Shown: positions 33,215 through 40,895 of the stretch, one piece after another
How the letters are laid out: the number at the start of each line of letters is the position of its first letter
Numbering within the stretch: position 1 is the stretch's first letter
Origin: Bombiscardovia apis
GTDB lineage: Bacteria > Actinomycetota > Actinomycetes > Actinomycetales > Bifidobacteriaceae
Direction: 5' to 3'
Assembly: GCF_033095945.1 (NCBI RefSeq)
Contig: NZ_AP026800.1
Span: 1-64,000, forward strand
Length of the DNA: 64,000 bases
Program-made: the position numbers and the translations under genes
Notes under the pieces: generated by a model
What the model saw: the letters and a program-made list of their open reading frames with translations, nothing else
Databases searched by the model: none
What the model was told of the DNA's origin: nothing

Positions 33215-33332
33215 TTGCGGTGGTCATAGCCTGGGGGAAACGCCCGGTTCCATTCCGAACCCGGAAGCTAAGGCCCAGCACGGCAATGGTACTGCACTCG
33301 GAAGGGTGTGGGAGAGTAGCACACCGCCGCAT
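33215..33332 (+). rRNA. 5S ribosomal RNA
   Basis: About 117 nt, with the terminal helix formed by TGCGGTGG and its partner CACCGCCGCA. The internal GGGGGAAACGCCCGGTTCC and CCGAACCCGGAAGCTAAG stretches are canonical for 5S. It lies about 190 nt after 23S. Confidence 0.95.
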
Positions 33333-33342
33333 CACACGTTAA

Positions 33343-33383
33343 GGAGAGGTCCTATCAGACAACACGTTTGGTAGGACCTCTCC
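33343..33383 (+). terminator. rRNA operon terminator
   Basis: A perfect 12-bp stem (GGAGAGGTCCTA at 33343-33354 with 33372-33383) lies 10 nt after 5S. No T-run follows. Confidence 0.75.
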
Positions 33384-33912
33384 ACATATATGAGTGTGTT
33401 TGGGTATGTGAGTTGTAGATGAACTGTTTGTAGTGGTGTGAGTGTAAGTAGTGTAGGTCCGATATGTAGGTTCATGAGTGTGGGCGTGTGTGCGGGCTTG
33501 TGGGCTGCTTTGAATGGTCTTAGGTGTGGTGTGTTATCCGTATTGAGGTGAGGGTGAGTGGGACTTTGGTGTTGATTCTTTTGAGTCATTGTGAGCGTTT
33601 TACTTAGTCGGCTTTCTTTGGTGTGTGTATGCCTCGTTACTGCGTCATGTTTGGTAAGGCCTTCTGGTGTGTGTATGTTTTACCACTGTCTACTTGTGAG
33701 CACAGACACGAGCTAATACCCACTCACACAACCCAACACACAAGCCTTCCGTATGCGTACACACCACAACACCTAATGCTGACGCAGGTAGGCGGAAGCT
33801 GAGTATGTAATTACCTGAGCTGTTTATTGTTCTTACTTTGCTGTGATGGAAGCGTTCTGATAGTGTTTGGATGAATACTGGTTGGGTCGGTGAAACGGCG
33901 AAAGGGACTGCA
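33384..33912. other. T/G-rich non-coding spacer after the rRNA operon
   Basis: I find no supported gene in these 529 nt. The strand is T/G-rich like the rRNA spacer and has short repeats such as GTGTGTATG near 33620 and 33668. The end carries the upstream region of the GNAT gene. Confidence 0.55.
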
Positions 33913-34353
33913 ATGGTGCGTTTGGAAGCGATTACTAAGGATAACTTCTTCCCTGTGCTGGAGCTGAAGCGGCCGGAGGGGGAAGGGTACGTACCGGATA
34001 ATGCCTTGTCTATCGCAGAAGCTTGGCTGTACCGGAATGAGGGCACCAGCAATCCTCGGGCTATGTATGATGACGACAAACTCGTTGGTTTTGTGATGAC
34101 GCATGATTCAGCAGACAAGCCAGTGCGCGATATATGGAGAATCCTCATACCCGAGGAATTTGCCAATAAAGGGTATGGGAGCCAAGCCTTACGCATTCTG
34201 ATAGACGAGGCTACTGCTGACGAGGCCATCGAGCAGCTGAAGATTTCCTATATGCCTGGGAATGACCGCGCTGAGCATGTGTACCGCAAAGCTGGTTTTG
34301 TGCCCAATGGTGAGAAGGATGGCGAGGAAATCGTTATGGAGTATCGTTTTTGA
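33913..34353 (+). CDS. GNAT-family N-acetyltransferase
   Basis: This 146-aa protein has the GNAT fold. RILIPEEFANKGYGSQALRI (around residues 75-95) contains the acetyl-CoA pyrophosphate-binding loop, here NKGYGSQA, and the C-terminal AEHVYRKAGFVPNG is the usual strand-helix end. It resembles the diamine/spermidine acetyltransferase type, but the substrate is unknown. The ATG at 33913 follows GAAAGGG and begins MVRLEAIT, the family-like N-terminus. An intrinsic terminator follows directly. Confidence 0.85.
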   Translation: MVRLEAITKDNFFPVLELKRPEGEGYVPDNALSIAEAWLYRNEGTSNPRAMYDDDKLVGFVMTHDSADKPVRDIWRILIPEEFANKGYGSQALRILIDEATADEAIEQLKISYMPGNDRAEHVYRKAGFVPNGEKDGEEIVMEYRF

Positions 34354-34365
34354 ATCTTGATATTG

Positions 34366-34404
34366 AAAAGCCCCGCCGGGCAGAACTCGGCGGGGCTTTT
34401 TTTT
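34366..34404. terminator. Bidirectional rho-independent terminator
   Basis: A 13-bp perfect stem (34366-34378 with 34388-34400) is flanked by A4 and T8. It serves the GNAT gene on the forward strand and could also serve the NIPSNAP gene ending at 34409 on the reverse strand. Confidence 0.92.
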
Positions 34405-34408
34405 ATTG

Positions 34409-34717
34409 CTATTTAAGGAAATCAGCGGACTCTACGATACAGGGTTCGACGCTCACAATGGAATCCATCGGGAAACCCTCCATGTCTGAGTGGAATTCCG
34501 GGCTATGCATATATGCTTCGTCTGCTGCTTGAATGTCAGAGCCATCGGGATATGTGCAGATAGCGATGACTTGGTGGTTCGCCTTGTTGAGGAAGACATG
34601 GTCGACGCCAATGCCGTACTTGGACAGGCTTCCTATATGACGCTCCCAATGGACACGGAAATAGGTCTCAGCGCTGGCTTCATCGGATAAAGTATAAGTC
34701 CTTAATTCGTATTGCAT
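34409..34717 (-). CDS. NIPSNAP-family protein
   Basis: This 102-aa protein begins MQYELRTYTL, the hallmark of NIPSNAP proteins, and has an HWERHIGSLSKYG segment and the strand HQVIAICTYPDG, consistent with a dimeric ferredoxin-like alpha/beta barrel. The molecular function of bacterial members is not established. The ATG at 34717 is chosen because homology begins there; the longer frame to 34843 is not protein-like. It is convergent with the GNAT gene across a shared terminator. Confidence 0.8.
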   Translation of the reverse strand: MQYELRTYTLSDEASAETYFRVHWERHIGSLSKYGIGVDHVFLNKANHQVIAICTYPDGSDIQAADEAYMHSPEFHSDMEGFPMDSIVSVEPCIVESADFLK

Positions 34718-34944
34718 ACTCTCACCATAGATGACTGCGATGAAAGCAGATCGCTTTGGTTGAGCTTGTGTGCAGACCATACACCTTGCGCGTGTACTAA
34801 GTGGGCCACAGGAGCTTTTCAAGGGGTATGGAGATTCGCTCACAGTGGGAAGAATGTCCGTTAGCTAAGGAACTGATTATGTACGAGGAAGCCCGTATTT
34901 CCGCCGTTCTCTCGGTAATCTGGAATAAGTAAGGAGGCTGGACG

Positions 34945-36441
34945 ATGATGACCGACATGAAGCGATCTTTGGTTGAGTATTTGCTCAACCGGCGCGATTA
35001 TGTGCGCGGATCCGAGTTGTCTGATGCCCTTAAGGTCTCAACCAAAACAATCTCTCGTCTTGTAAAACAGGTCAATACCCAGTATCGGGAACCAGTGGTC
35101 GAATCCATGCGCGGCCGCGGCTACCAGCTCAACGTAGACCGCTATCTGCGCTATAACCGTGGACACAAGCAGGGCGACATTGACGTAAGTCGGCTCACTT
35201 CGGTGGAGCGACGCGACGAAATCATCAAACATCTGCTCATGACAGCCCCTCACCGTTACCGGCTCGAAGACCTGTGGGGCAAATACTGCATTAGCGACTC
35301 CGCAATGGCCACAGACTTGCGCTCCCTGCGCATGCTGCTTGACAAGTTCCAGCTCTCCCTAGAGCGCACCTCCGGCTACGTGTGGGTCGAAGGCAGCGAA
35401 GCCAACATTCGCAAGGCGATTACCGGTCTCTTTTCTTACGATGCGGGCGAAGACTCCGGGCGATTCATTCAGCCTAACCACCGAGTGCAGCAGCGTGACG
35501 CGGCGTTAGTGAACCACCAGCTGGACTTGATTGAGCAGCTGATCCACGCCGAAATTCCTTACCCCTATCGGGTTAACATTTTTACCCACCTCTACATTAT
35601 GATTGAACGCTACCGGGTGGTGGGCAGCTTGATGGACGGCGAGAGCACGCCCGAGATGCGCAAAGCCTTGGACGAGCACAGCAAGATTGCGAACGTGTGC
35701 AAAAGTGTAATTGACAATCTTAACGCCTACCTCAACGCTAAACTGCCCGAAGTAGAGATCTACTACCTTTACCAGTACTTAACGTCCTCACGTATCGACG
35801 ACCGTCAGCCCGAGCCAGACACTGCGCAAATGCCGCAAATGGTGGGAGACCTCACCCATTACCTCATCGACAGGGTCACAGCAGACCCGCATTATGAGGG
35901 TATCGACCAGCAAGCGCTGTTCGCCAGTCTTTCCCAACACATGAAGCCCCTGCTCAACCGCCTACAAAACAACATCAAGGTTAACAACAACCTCTTAGAG
36001 CAAATCCGCTTAGAATACCCAGACCTCTTTGAAGCGGTGAAAAGTGCCAGCGAGCAGTCCGTGGAGCGCTTCGATCTCAACCCTATTGACGATGCCGAAG
36101 TAGGTTTCATCACCGTTTACTTCGCGCAAGCGGTAGAAAATATGCGCATTCCGGTAGACATTCTGCTGGTCTGTACGACGGGCTTAGGCACTGCCCAGCT
36201 CCTCCAAGCCAAGATTGAAAAGCGTTTCTCTGGGCTCCACATCGTGGAAACCGTGGCCACTCGCGACTTGCAGGGCACGCTCTCCCTACACCCGGAAGTG
36301 GAATTGGTGGTCTCTACCGTAGGCCTACCAGAAAGCATTACTGTACCTACCCTCGTGGTCTCCGCCATGCTCACGATTGAAGACCAAGAGCGGCTAGAAC
36401 GTAAGGTAGACCAGCTGCGCAGGCAGGGGGCCAACCGATGA
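34945..36441 (+). CDS. PRD-containing PTS transcriptional regulator with EIIB domain
   Basis: This 498-aa regulator of the BglG/MtlR/LicR type has two helix-turn-helix segments (about 8-60 and 88-145), PRD modules (about 190-290 and 300-400) and a C-terminal EIIB-like domain, VDILLVCTTGLGTAQ, with C410 as likely phosphosite. H215 (PRD1) and H332 (PRD2) are likely regulatory histidines, while the second PRD2 position appears to be Y392. PTS phosphorylation of the PRDs normally switches such activators. ATG 34945 follows AAGGAGG (34948 is an alternative). It heads an operon, overlapping the next gene by ATGA. Confidence 0.88.
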   Translation: MMTDMKRSLVEYLLNRRDYVRGSELSDALKVSTKTISRLVKQVNTQYREPVVESMRGRGYQLNVDRYLRYNRGHKQGDIDVSRLTSVERRDEIIKHLLMTAPHRYRLEDLWGKYCISDSAMATDLRSLRMLLDKFQLSLERTSGYVWVEGSEANIRKAITGLFSYDAGEDSGRFIQPNHRVQQRDAALVNHQLDLIEQLIHAEIPYPYRVNIFTHLYIMIERYRVVGSLMDGESTPEMRKALDEHSKIANVCKSVIDNLNAYLNAKLPEVEIYYLYQYLTSSRIDDRQPEPDTAQMPQMVGDLTHYLIDRVTADPHYEGIDQQALFASLSQHMKPLLNRLQNNIKVNNNLLEQIRLEYPDLFEAVKSASEQSVERFDLNPIDDAEVGFITVYFAQAVENMRIPVDILLVCTTGLGTAQLLQAKIEKRFSGLHIVETVATRDLQGTLSLHPEVELVVSTVGLPESITVPTLVVSAMLTIEDQERLERKVDQLRRQGANR

Positions 36442-36878
36442 AATGGCTCATAGTTTGGGAGCCTGAGTCGGCTGCCCACATACGAAGCAAAGCAGATCTT
36501 TTCGCTTGGATTGCCGCTTACTCCCAAAAGCAAGGGCTGGTGGCCGATGCGCATGAAGTGCCGGAATTGCTGCAAGAGCGCGAAAACATTGGCAGCACGC
36601 TCGTCAGCGATCAACTAGCCAACCCCCACTTGCAAAGCGACACCGTGTTGCACAGCGCCGTCATCATGATCAAACTAACCCAGTCCATAGGCGGTTGGGA
36701 GGGCGCTGAGGCTATCGAGCGCTTTATTGTGACACTTTTGCCTACCCAGCCCGCGCTCGCAGATGTGGCAGCGCTGCGCCAATGGTATCGAAAACTTGCT
36801 GACAGCAGGGTGTCGAGCGCACTCGGCAGCGGTCAGCGCGAAGATGTACGCCAAATCATAGATATGGAAAGGGAATGA
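36438..36878 (+). CDS. EIIA-like protein, probably the detached EIIA module of the regulator
   Basis: This 146-aa protein is not a strong family match by eye, but residues 55-80 (LVSDQLANPHLQSDTVLHSA) align with the EIIA-2 active-site region, and H64 takes the place of the phosphorylated histidine. LicR/MtlR-type regulators often end in EIIB-EIIA. Here the upstream regulator stops after EIIB and this gene starts in a 4-nt overlap, so it looks like the missing EIIA domain as a separate chain. It may act as a phosphate sensor rather than in transport. Confidence 0.65.
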   Translation: MKWLIVWEPESAAHIRSKADLFAWIAAYSQKQGLVADAHEVPELLQERENIGSTLVSDQLANPHLQSDTVLHSAVIMIKLTQSIGGWEGAEAIERFIVTLLPTQPALADVAALRQWYRKLADSRVSSALGSGQREDVRQIIDMERE

Positions 36879-37342
36879 CAGTGGAAACTGAATCACTCAG
36901 TGAAGCCATCGACCGCAAGGCCATCGTAACGGGCCTGCAAGTGGAGACCAAAGAAGAGGTCTTCGCTAAGCTGGCTGAGCTTTTGCACCAGCAGGGGAAC
37001 GTCGACTCAGTCAGCGAGTTTATCGATGCCATTCACGAGCGCGAAGCACAGGGAGCCACCGGCATTGGGGGGCACGTAGCCATTCCCCACGGACGTTCCG
37101 ACACTGTGAAGCGCAATGCCATCGCCATCGCCATTCTCGACCACGAAATCCCCTGGGAGTCGCTCGACGACACCGGAGCCAAAGTGGTGGCCCTCTTCGC
37201 TGTGGGCGCTGACGATGAAGGCTCCCAGCAGCACCTCAAGCTACTTTCGCAGTTTGCCCGCAAGCTCGCAAAAGATGATGTGACACAAGCCCTGTTGAAA
37301 GCCCAGACCGTGGACGACGTGGTCGAGGCCCTGAACAAGTAA
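36875..37342 (+). CDS. PTS EIIA component, fructose/mannitol type (EIIA-2)
   Basis: This 155-aa phosphocarrier takes phosphate from HPr and passes it to EIIB. The active site is H72 in GGHVAIPHGRSD, and the AREAQGATGIGG-like lead-in is typical. It overlaps the preceding gene by ATGA and precedes EIIB by 31 nt. The family transports fructose, mannitol and related hexoses or hexitols. Together with EIIB and EIIC it makes a full permease. Confidence 0.92.
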   Translation: MTVETESLSEAIDRKAIVTGLQVETKEEVFAKLAELLHQQGNVDSVSEFIDAIHEREAQGATGIGGHVAIPHGRSDTVKRNAIAIAILDHEIPWESLDDTGAKVVALFAVGADDEGSQQHLKLLSQFARKLAKDDVTQALLKAQTVDDVVEALNK

Positions 37343-37373
37343 AGCGCGAAAGCGGCATAAGAAGGAGAACAGT

Positions 37374-37685
37374 ATGAAGATTGTAGGCGTGAGTGCGTGC
37401 ACTATTGGAATTGCACACACATATTTGGCCCAGCAGAAGTTGGAAGACGCTGCCAAAGCTGCGGGAGACGACATCAAGGTCGAAACCCAGGGCACGATTG
37501 GCATCGAAAACGAGTTGAGCCAAGAAGACATTGCCGCCGCTGACATTGTGATTTTAGCTGTTGACATCAAAATTGCCAACGAAGAGCGCTTCGAAGGCAA
37601 GAAAGTAGTAAAGGTCTCTACCGACACCGCAATTAAGTCTCCCAACAAGCTCATTGCCAAGCTGCATGAGATTGCTGGGAAGTAG
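37374..37685 (+). CDS. PTS EIIB component, fructose type
   Basis: This 103-aa cytosolic domain receives phosphate on C9, in VSACTIGIAHTYLAQQ, which matches the fructose-EIIB signature ACPTGIAHTYMA except that the Pro after Cys-Thr is replaced. The end PNKLIAKLHEIAGK is typical. A good AAGGAG precedes ATG 37374. It acts between EIIA and EIIC of the same operon. Confidence 0.92.
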   Translation: MKIVGVSACTIGIAHTYLAQQKLEDAAKAAGDDIKVETQGTIGIENELSQEDIAAADIVILAVDIKIANEERFEGKKVVKVSTDTAIKSPNKLIAKLHEIAGK

Positions 37686-37714
37686 TCCATTAACTAGACA
37701 AGGAAGTCCCCCCA

Positions 37715-38833
37715 ATGAACAACTTTTGGAAAAAGGCCAACTTTAAGGGCCACTTGCTCACAGCCATCTCCTACATGATTCCTATCGTGTGCGGCGCTGG
37801 CTTCATCATCGCTATCGGTATGGCTTTTGGCGGCAAAGCGCAGGATGCTCTGGTCATGGGAGAATTCGACTTCTTCCAGGCAATGGCAACCTTGGGTGGC
37901 AAAGCTCTGGGCCTGCTCCCTGTGATTATCTCGACCGGTATCGCCTTCTCGATTGCTGGTAAGCCCGGCATTGCTCCCGGCTTCGTAACCGGCTTGGCAT
38001 CCGTCGCTATTTCCGCTGGCTTCATCGGCGGCATCTTGGGCGGCTACATTGCAGGCTGGCTCGCTTTCGCCGTTTTGAAGTATGTGAAGGTGCCTTCTTG
38101 GGCTAAGGGACTGATGCCCACGCTCATCGTGCCCTTCCTAGCTTCGCTGGCCAGCGGCCTGATTATGGTCTACATCATCGGTACGCCCGTGGCCTGGTTC
38201 ACCACCTGGCTGACCAACGTGCTGACCTCGATGAACGGCGCTTCCAACCTCATCTTCGGCCTCGTGCTGGGTGTCTTGAGTATCGTCGATTTCGGCGGTC
38301 CTATCAACAAGACGGCCTTCGCGTTTGCGCTCACCTTGCAGGCTCAGGGCATTAACGGCCCGGTCACTGCCCTCCAGCTGACCAACACCGCTACCCCCAT
38401 CGGTTTCGGCTTCGCTTACTTGGTGGCCAAGCTCCTGCGCAAGAACATCTACACCCGCGATGAGGTAGAGACTCTGAAGTCTGCCGTGCCTATGGGCGTG
38501 GTCAACATCGTTGAGGGCTCCATCCCGATCGTGATGAACGACATCGTCCGCGGTGTAGTAGCTGCCGGTATGGGTGGCGCTGTTGAAGGCGCTATCTTGA
38601 TGACGCTTTCCGACGGCAAGGGTGCAACCGTGCCCTTCGGCGGCTTCCTCATGCTCCCCACGATGGGTGCCAAGTGGTGGGTCGGCTTGCTGGCCATCGC
38701 AGGCAACGTCTTCGTAACTGGTGTGGTCTACGCCATCATCAAGAAGAATGTGCCTCTTGACGCAACTCTGGCAGACGAAGCCAACGTCAAGGAAGAGGAT
38801 GACCTCAACTTGGACGACATTCAGGTGATGTAA
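37715..38833 (+). CDS. PTS EIIC component, fructose type
   Basis: This is the membrane channel of the permease, 372 aa with about nine to ten helices. Characteristic pieces are the N-terminal LLTAISYMIPIVCGAGFIIA, the FVTGLASVAISAGFIGGILG segment, and DFGGPINKTAFAFAL, equivalent to the fructose EIIC GPVNKAA motif. AAGGAAG precedes the ATG. A hairpin follows the stop and the AlsE-like epimerase comes next, suggesting a ketohexose substrate that is epimerised after phosphorylation. Confidence 0.9.
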   Translation: MNNFWKKANFKGHLLTAISYMIPIVCGAGFIIAIGMAFGGKAQDALVMGEFDFFQAMATLGGKALGLLPVIISTGIAFSIAGKPGIAPGFVTGLASVAISAGFIGGILGGYIAGWLAFAVLKYVKVPSWAKGLMPTLIVPFLASLASGLIMVYIIGTPVAWFTTWLTNVLTSMNGASNLIFGLVLGVLSIVDFGGPINKTAFAFALTLQAQGINGPVTALQLTNTATPIGFGFAYLVAKLLRKNIYTRDEVETLKSAVPMGVVNIVEGSIPIVMNDIVRGVVAAGMGGAVEGAILMTLSDGKGATVPFGGFLMLPTMGAKWWVGLLAIAGNVFVTGVVYAIIKKNVPLDATLADEANVKEEDDLNLDDIQVM

Positions 38834-38839
38834 GCCCTA

Positions 38840-38867
38840 CTGGCCCCGGTTCATGTTCCGGGGCCAG
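38840..38867 (+). promoter_or_regulatory. Intercistronic hairpin between EIIC and the epimerase
   Basis: A perfect 10-bp stem (CTGGCCCCGG at 38840-38849 with 38858-38867) with an 8-nt loop is followed only by ACTTTATG. It may limit read-through or stabilise the upstream mRNA, setting different levels of permease and epimerase. Confidence 0.55.
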
Positions 38868-38908
38868 ACTTTATGCACTAGATAGTAGAGAAAGATTAAG
38901 AAAGACTT

Positions 38909-39619
38909 ATGCAAGAAACAACGCGTACTATTCAGTTGGCTCCCTCTCTGATGACGATGGACTTGGACCAGTTCAAGGAGCAGATTAGCTTTTTGAACAA
39001 CAAGGTAAACCTGTACCACATCGACATTATGGACGGGCATTTTGTGCCCAATATCAGCCTCTCGCCATGGTTTATCGAGCAGACGCGTAAGATATCGGAC
39101 CTGCCCATGTCAGCCCATCTGATGGTCACTGACGCGCCTTTCTGGGTGCAGCAGCTCATCGACGTGAAGTGCGAGATGATTTGCATGCCCGCTGAGGTCT
39201 CGAACGGTGTAGCCTTCAGGCTCATTGACCAGATTCACGACGCTGGCCTGAAAGCTGGCATGGTGATTAACCCCGAGACTCCGGTTGACACCCTCCTGCC
39301 CTACATCGACCTGCTCGACAAGATTACGGTCATGACCGTTGACCCCGGTTTTGCGGGCCAGCGCTTCCTCGCCGGCTGCTTGGATAAGATTACCCAACTG
39401 CGCCAGCTGCGCGAAGAAAAGGGCTACGGCTACGAAATCGAGATGGATGGTTCGACCAACAAGGCTCACTGGAAGATGATTGCCGACTCCAACCCCGACG
39501 TGTACGTCATCGGGCGTTCTGGTCTCTTCGGCTTGACTGACAACATCGAAAGCTCTTGGCAGCAGATGGTCAGCGAATACGAAGAGTGCACCGGTTTCAA
39601 GTTCGACAACGGCCGATGA
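38909..39619 (+). CDS. Ribulose-phosphate 3-epimerase family, AlsE-like (allulose-6-phosphate 3-epimerase)
   Basis: This 236-aa TIM-barrel epimerase has metal and catalytic residues H37 and D39 (HIDIMDGHFVPN), H70 and D180 (EIEMDGS). The stretches LSPWFIEQ, KITVMTVDPGFAGQ, YEIEMDGSTN and VYVIGRSGLFG resemble E. coli AlsE more than Rpe as I recall them. AlsE converts D-allulose-6-phosphate to fructose-6-phosphate, which enters the bifid shunt directly. Location in a fructose-type PTS operon supports this rather than the pentose-phosphate role. A pentulose-phosphate substrate cannot be excluded. Confidence 0.85.
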   Translation: MQETTRTIQLAPSLMTMDLDQFKEQISFLNNKVNLYHIDIMDGHFVPNISLSPWFIEQTRKISDLPMSAHLMVTDAPFWVQQLIDVKCEMICMPAEVSNGVAFRLIDQIHDAGLKAGMVINPETPVDTLLPYIDLLDKITVMTVDPGFAGQRFLAGCLDKITQLRQLREEKGYGYEIEMDGSTNKAHWKMIADSNPDVYVIGRSGLFGLTDNIESSWQQMVSEYEECTGFKFDNGR

Positions 39620-39669
39620 GCTCGCTTGGGCAGCTTGCATAAAAGCGCGCGGAGGAAAGGACAGCAACA

Positions 39670-39954
39670 GTGACTTGTACTTTTACCGTGACGCTTAAGA
39701 ACCCGGGAGGTCTGCACGCTCGGCCGGCCGCGCTGCTGGCTGAGCAGGCCCTTCACTATCGCTCAGCAGTGTTTGTGAGCGTAAGCAAGGGCGGTAAGGG
39801 AGGTAAGGGCAGTAAGAGGGCGAACGCCAAGCGCATTATTGACTTGATGAACCTTGGCGCCTGCTGCTCAGACGACCTGCATTTCGAGCTTGAGGGAGCC
39901 GATGAGGCGCTCGCCAGCCGGGCTTTGCGCCAGTTCGTGAGCCGGCTTCCGTAA
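39670..39954 (+). CDS. HPr-like phosphocarrier paralogue lacking Ser46
   Basis: This 94-aa HPr-fold protein has the phosphorylated His as H16 in GGLHARPAALLAEQ. The usual Ser46 region (AKSIMxLMSLGA) reads AKRIIDLMNLGA, so the regulatory serine is Arg. A Gly/Lys-rich insert (KGGKGGKGSK, about 40-49) is unusual. The GTG start at 39670 follows GGAGGAAAGG. As the last gene of the operon it may carry phosphate to the local EIIA, or to the EIIA-like and PRD proteins. EI and a canonical HPr are not in this window. Confidence 0.8.
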   Translation: MTCTFTVTLKNPGGLHARPAALLAEQALHYRSAVFVSVSKGGKGGKGSKRANAKRIIDLMNLGACCSDDLHFELEGADEALASRALRQFVSRLP

Positions 39955-39979
39955 GGGTTCACATCTCAATCTCGCACCA

Positions 39980-40018
39980 CTAGTGGGGGCATCCATACAG
40001 CATGGGTGACCCCACTAG
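39980..40018 (+). terminator. Weak terminator-like inverted repeat after the PTS operon
   Basis: CTAGTGGGG at 39980-39988 pairs with 40010-40018, with a long 21-nt loop and no T-tract. Confidence 0.35.
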
Positions 40019-40129
40019 CGTATGAGAGCAGCCGCGGCATGCGGGCTTATACGTAGGGCGCAAAGCGGCGCTCGCAGGGGCTTAGGGAGGATAATTGAAG
40101 CAATAGTGGCCCTAACTTAAGGAGCGGAT

Positions 40130-40774
40130 ATGCGGGTTATTGTAGTGGGTGCCAGTGGGCGTGTGGGAAAAGCTACGATTGAGCAGCTGACCAAGCGGGG
40201 CCACACAGTAGTGGCTTGTGCACGCCACTTCGACCAGGTGAAAACTAGCGGGCAGGTTGAAGCGGAAGGCTTTGATATGACTGGCGATTTGAACGCCATG
40301 ACTGCCACTTTCTTGCAGGCTCAGGCACAGGCGGTTGTTTTTACTGCCGGCTCGCGCGGTGCCGATGTGATACACGTTGACGCTCTGGGCGCGATTAAGA
40401 CGATGGAAGCGGCTCAAGGGGCAGGAATTAAGCGGTATGTGCTGCTGGGGGCGCTCTACGCTGCGGATTTGGAGCGTTGGGATGAGCCTGGGGTGAAGAA
40501 GGTAATCGACCAGCTGCCGGACTATTATCCTGCCAAGTATTTTGCCGACGATCATCTTATGCATTCAGGATTGGATTACACGATTGTGGAGCCGGGCGCT
40601 TTGGTTGAGACTGCCGGGCGGGGCAGCGTGGCAACCGACCCTGAGCAGGCCGGGCCTATTGCGATTGAGGATGTGGCCGAGATGCTTGCCGCCAGTTTGG
40701 ACGAGCCGGCTAGCGTGGGGCGTGTGTATCGCATTATTCATGGAGATACGCCGATAGAGCAGGCCTTGCAGTAG
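40130..40774 (+). CDS. NAD(P)-binding Rossmann protein, atypical SDR
   Basis: This 214-aa protein begins MRVIVVGASGRVGKATIEQL, with the GxSGxxG-type dinucleotide site at 7-13, followed by GHTVVACAR. It ends with an LDYTIVEPGAL segment and an AIEDVAEMLAASLD helix, as in NmrA-like or YwnB-like atypical SDRs. It lacks a recognisable YxxxK catalytic pair, so it may be a sensor or a reductase of unknown substrate. TTAAGGAG precedes the ATG. Confidence 0.85.
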   Translation: MRVIVVGASGRVGKATIEQLTKRGHTVVACARHFDQVKTSGQVEAEGFDMTGDLNAMTATFLQAQAQAVVFTAGSRGADVIHVDALGAIKTMEAAQGAGIKRYVLLGALYAADLERWDEPGVKKVIDQLPDYYPAKYFADDHLMHSGLDYTIVEPGALVETAGRGSVATDPEQAGPIAIEDVAEMLAASLDEPASVGRVYRIIHGDTPIEQALQ

Positions 40775-40833
40775 TTGCCTGAGTGGGCGGCATTCCTAGC
40801 GAGCTGCGGGTTGTGCGCCAAGAGTTATAACAA

Positions 40834-40872
40834 AAGCCACCCTGCGTTGATCAGCGGGGCGGCTCTTATTTT
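40834..40872. terminator. Bidirectional terminator between convergent genes
   Basis: The AAAAGCC arm (from 40832) pairs with GGCTCTTATTTTT (ending near 40872) through a GC-rich stem with one mismatch. T-rich tracts follow on both strands, serving the SDR gene and the ABC exporter. Confidence 0.75.
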
Positions 40873-40895
40873 TGTTTTGGCTACTACTACTGCTG

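Noticed and set aside
33690..34229. Reverse-strand open frame of 179 codons opposite the GNAT gene
   Set aside because: It is antisense to a gene with clear acetyltransferase motifs and has a Ser-rich composition without features.
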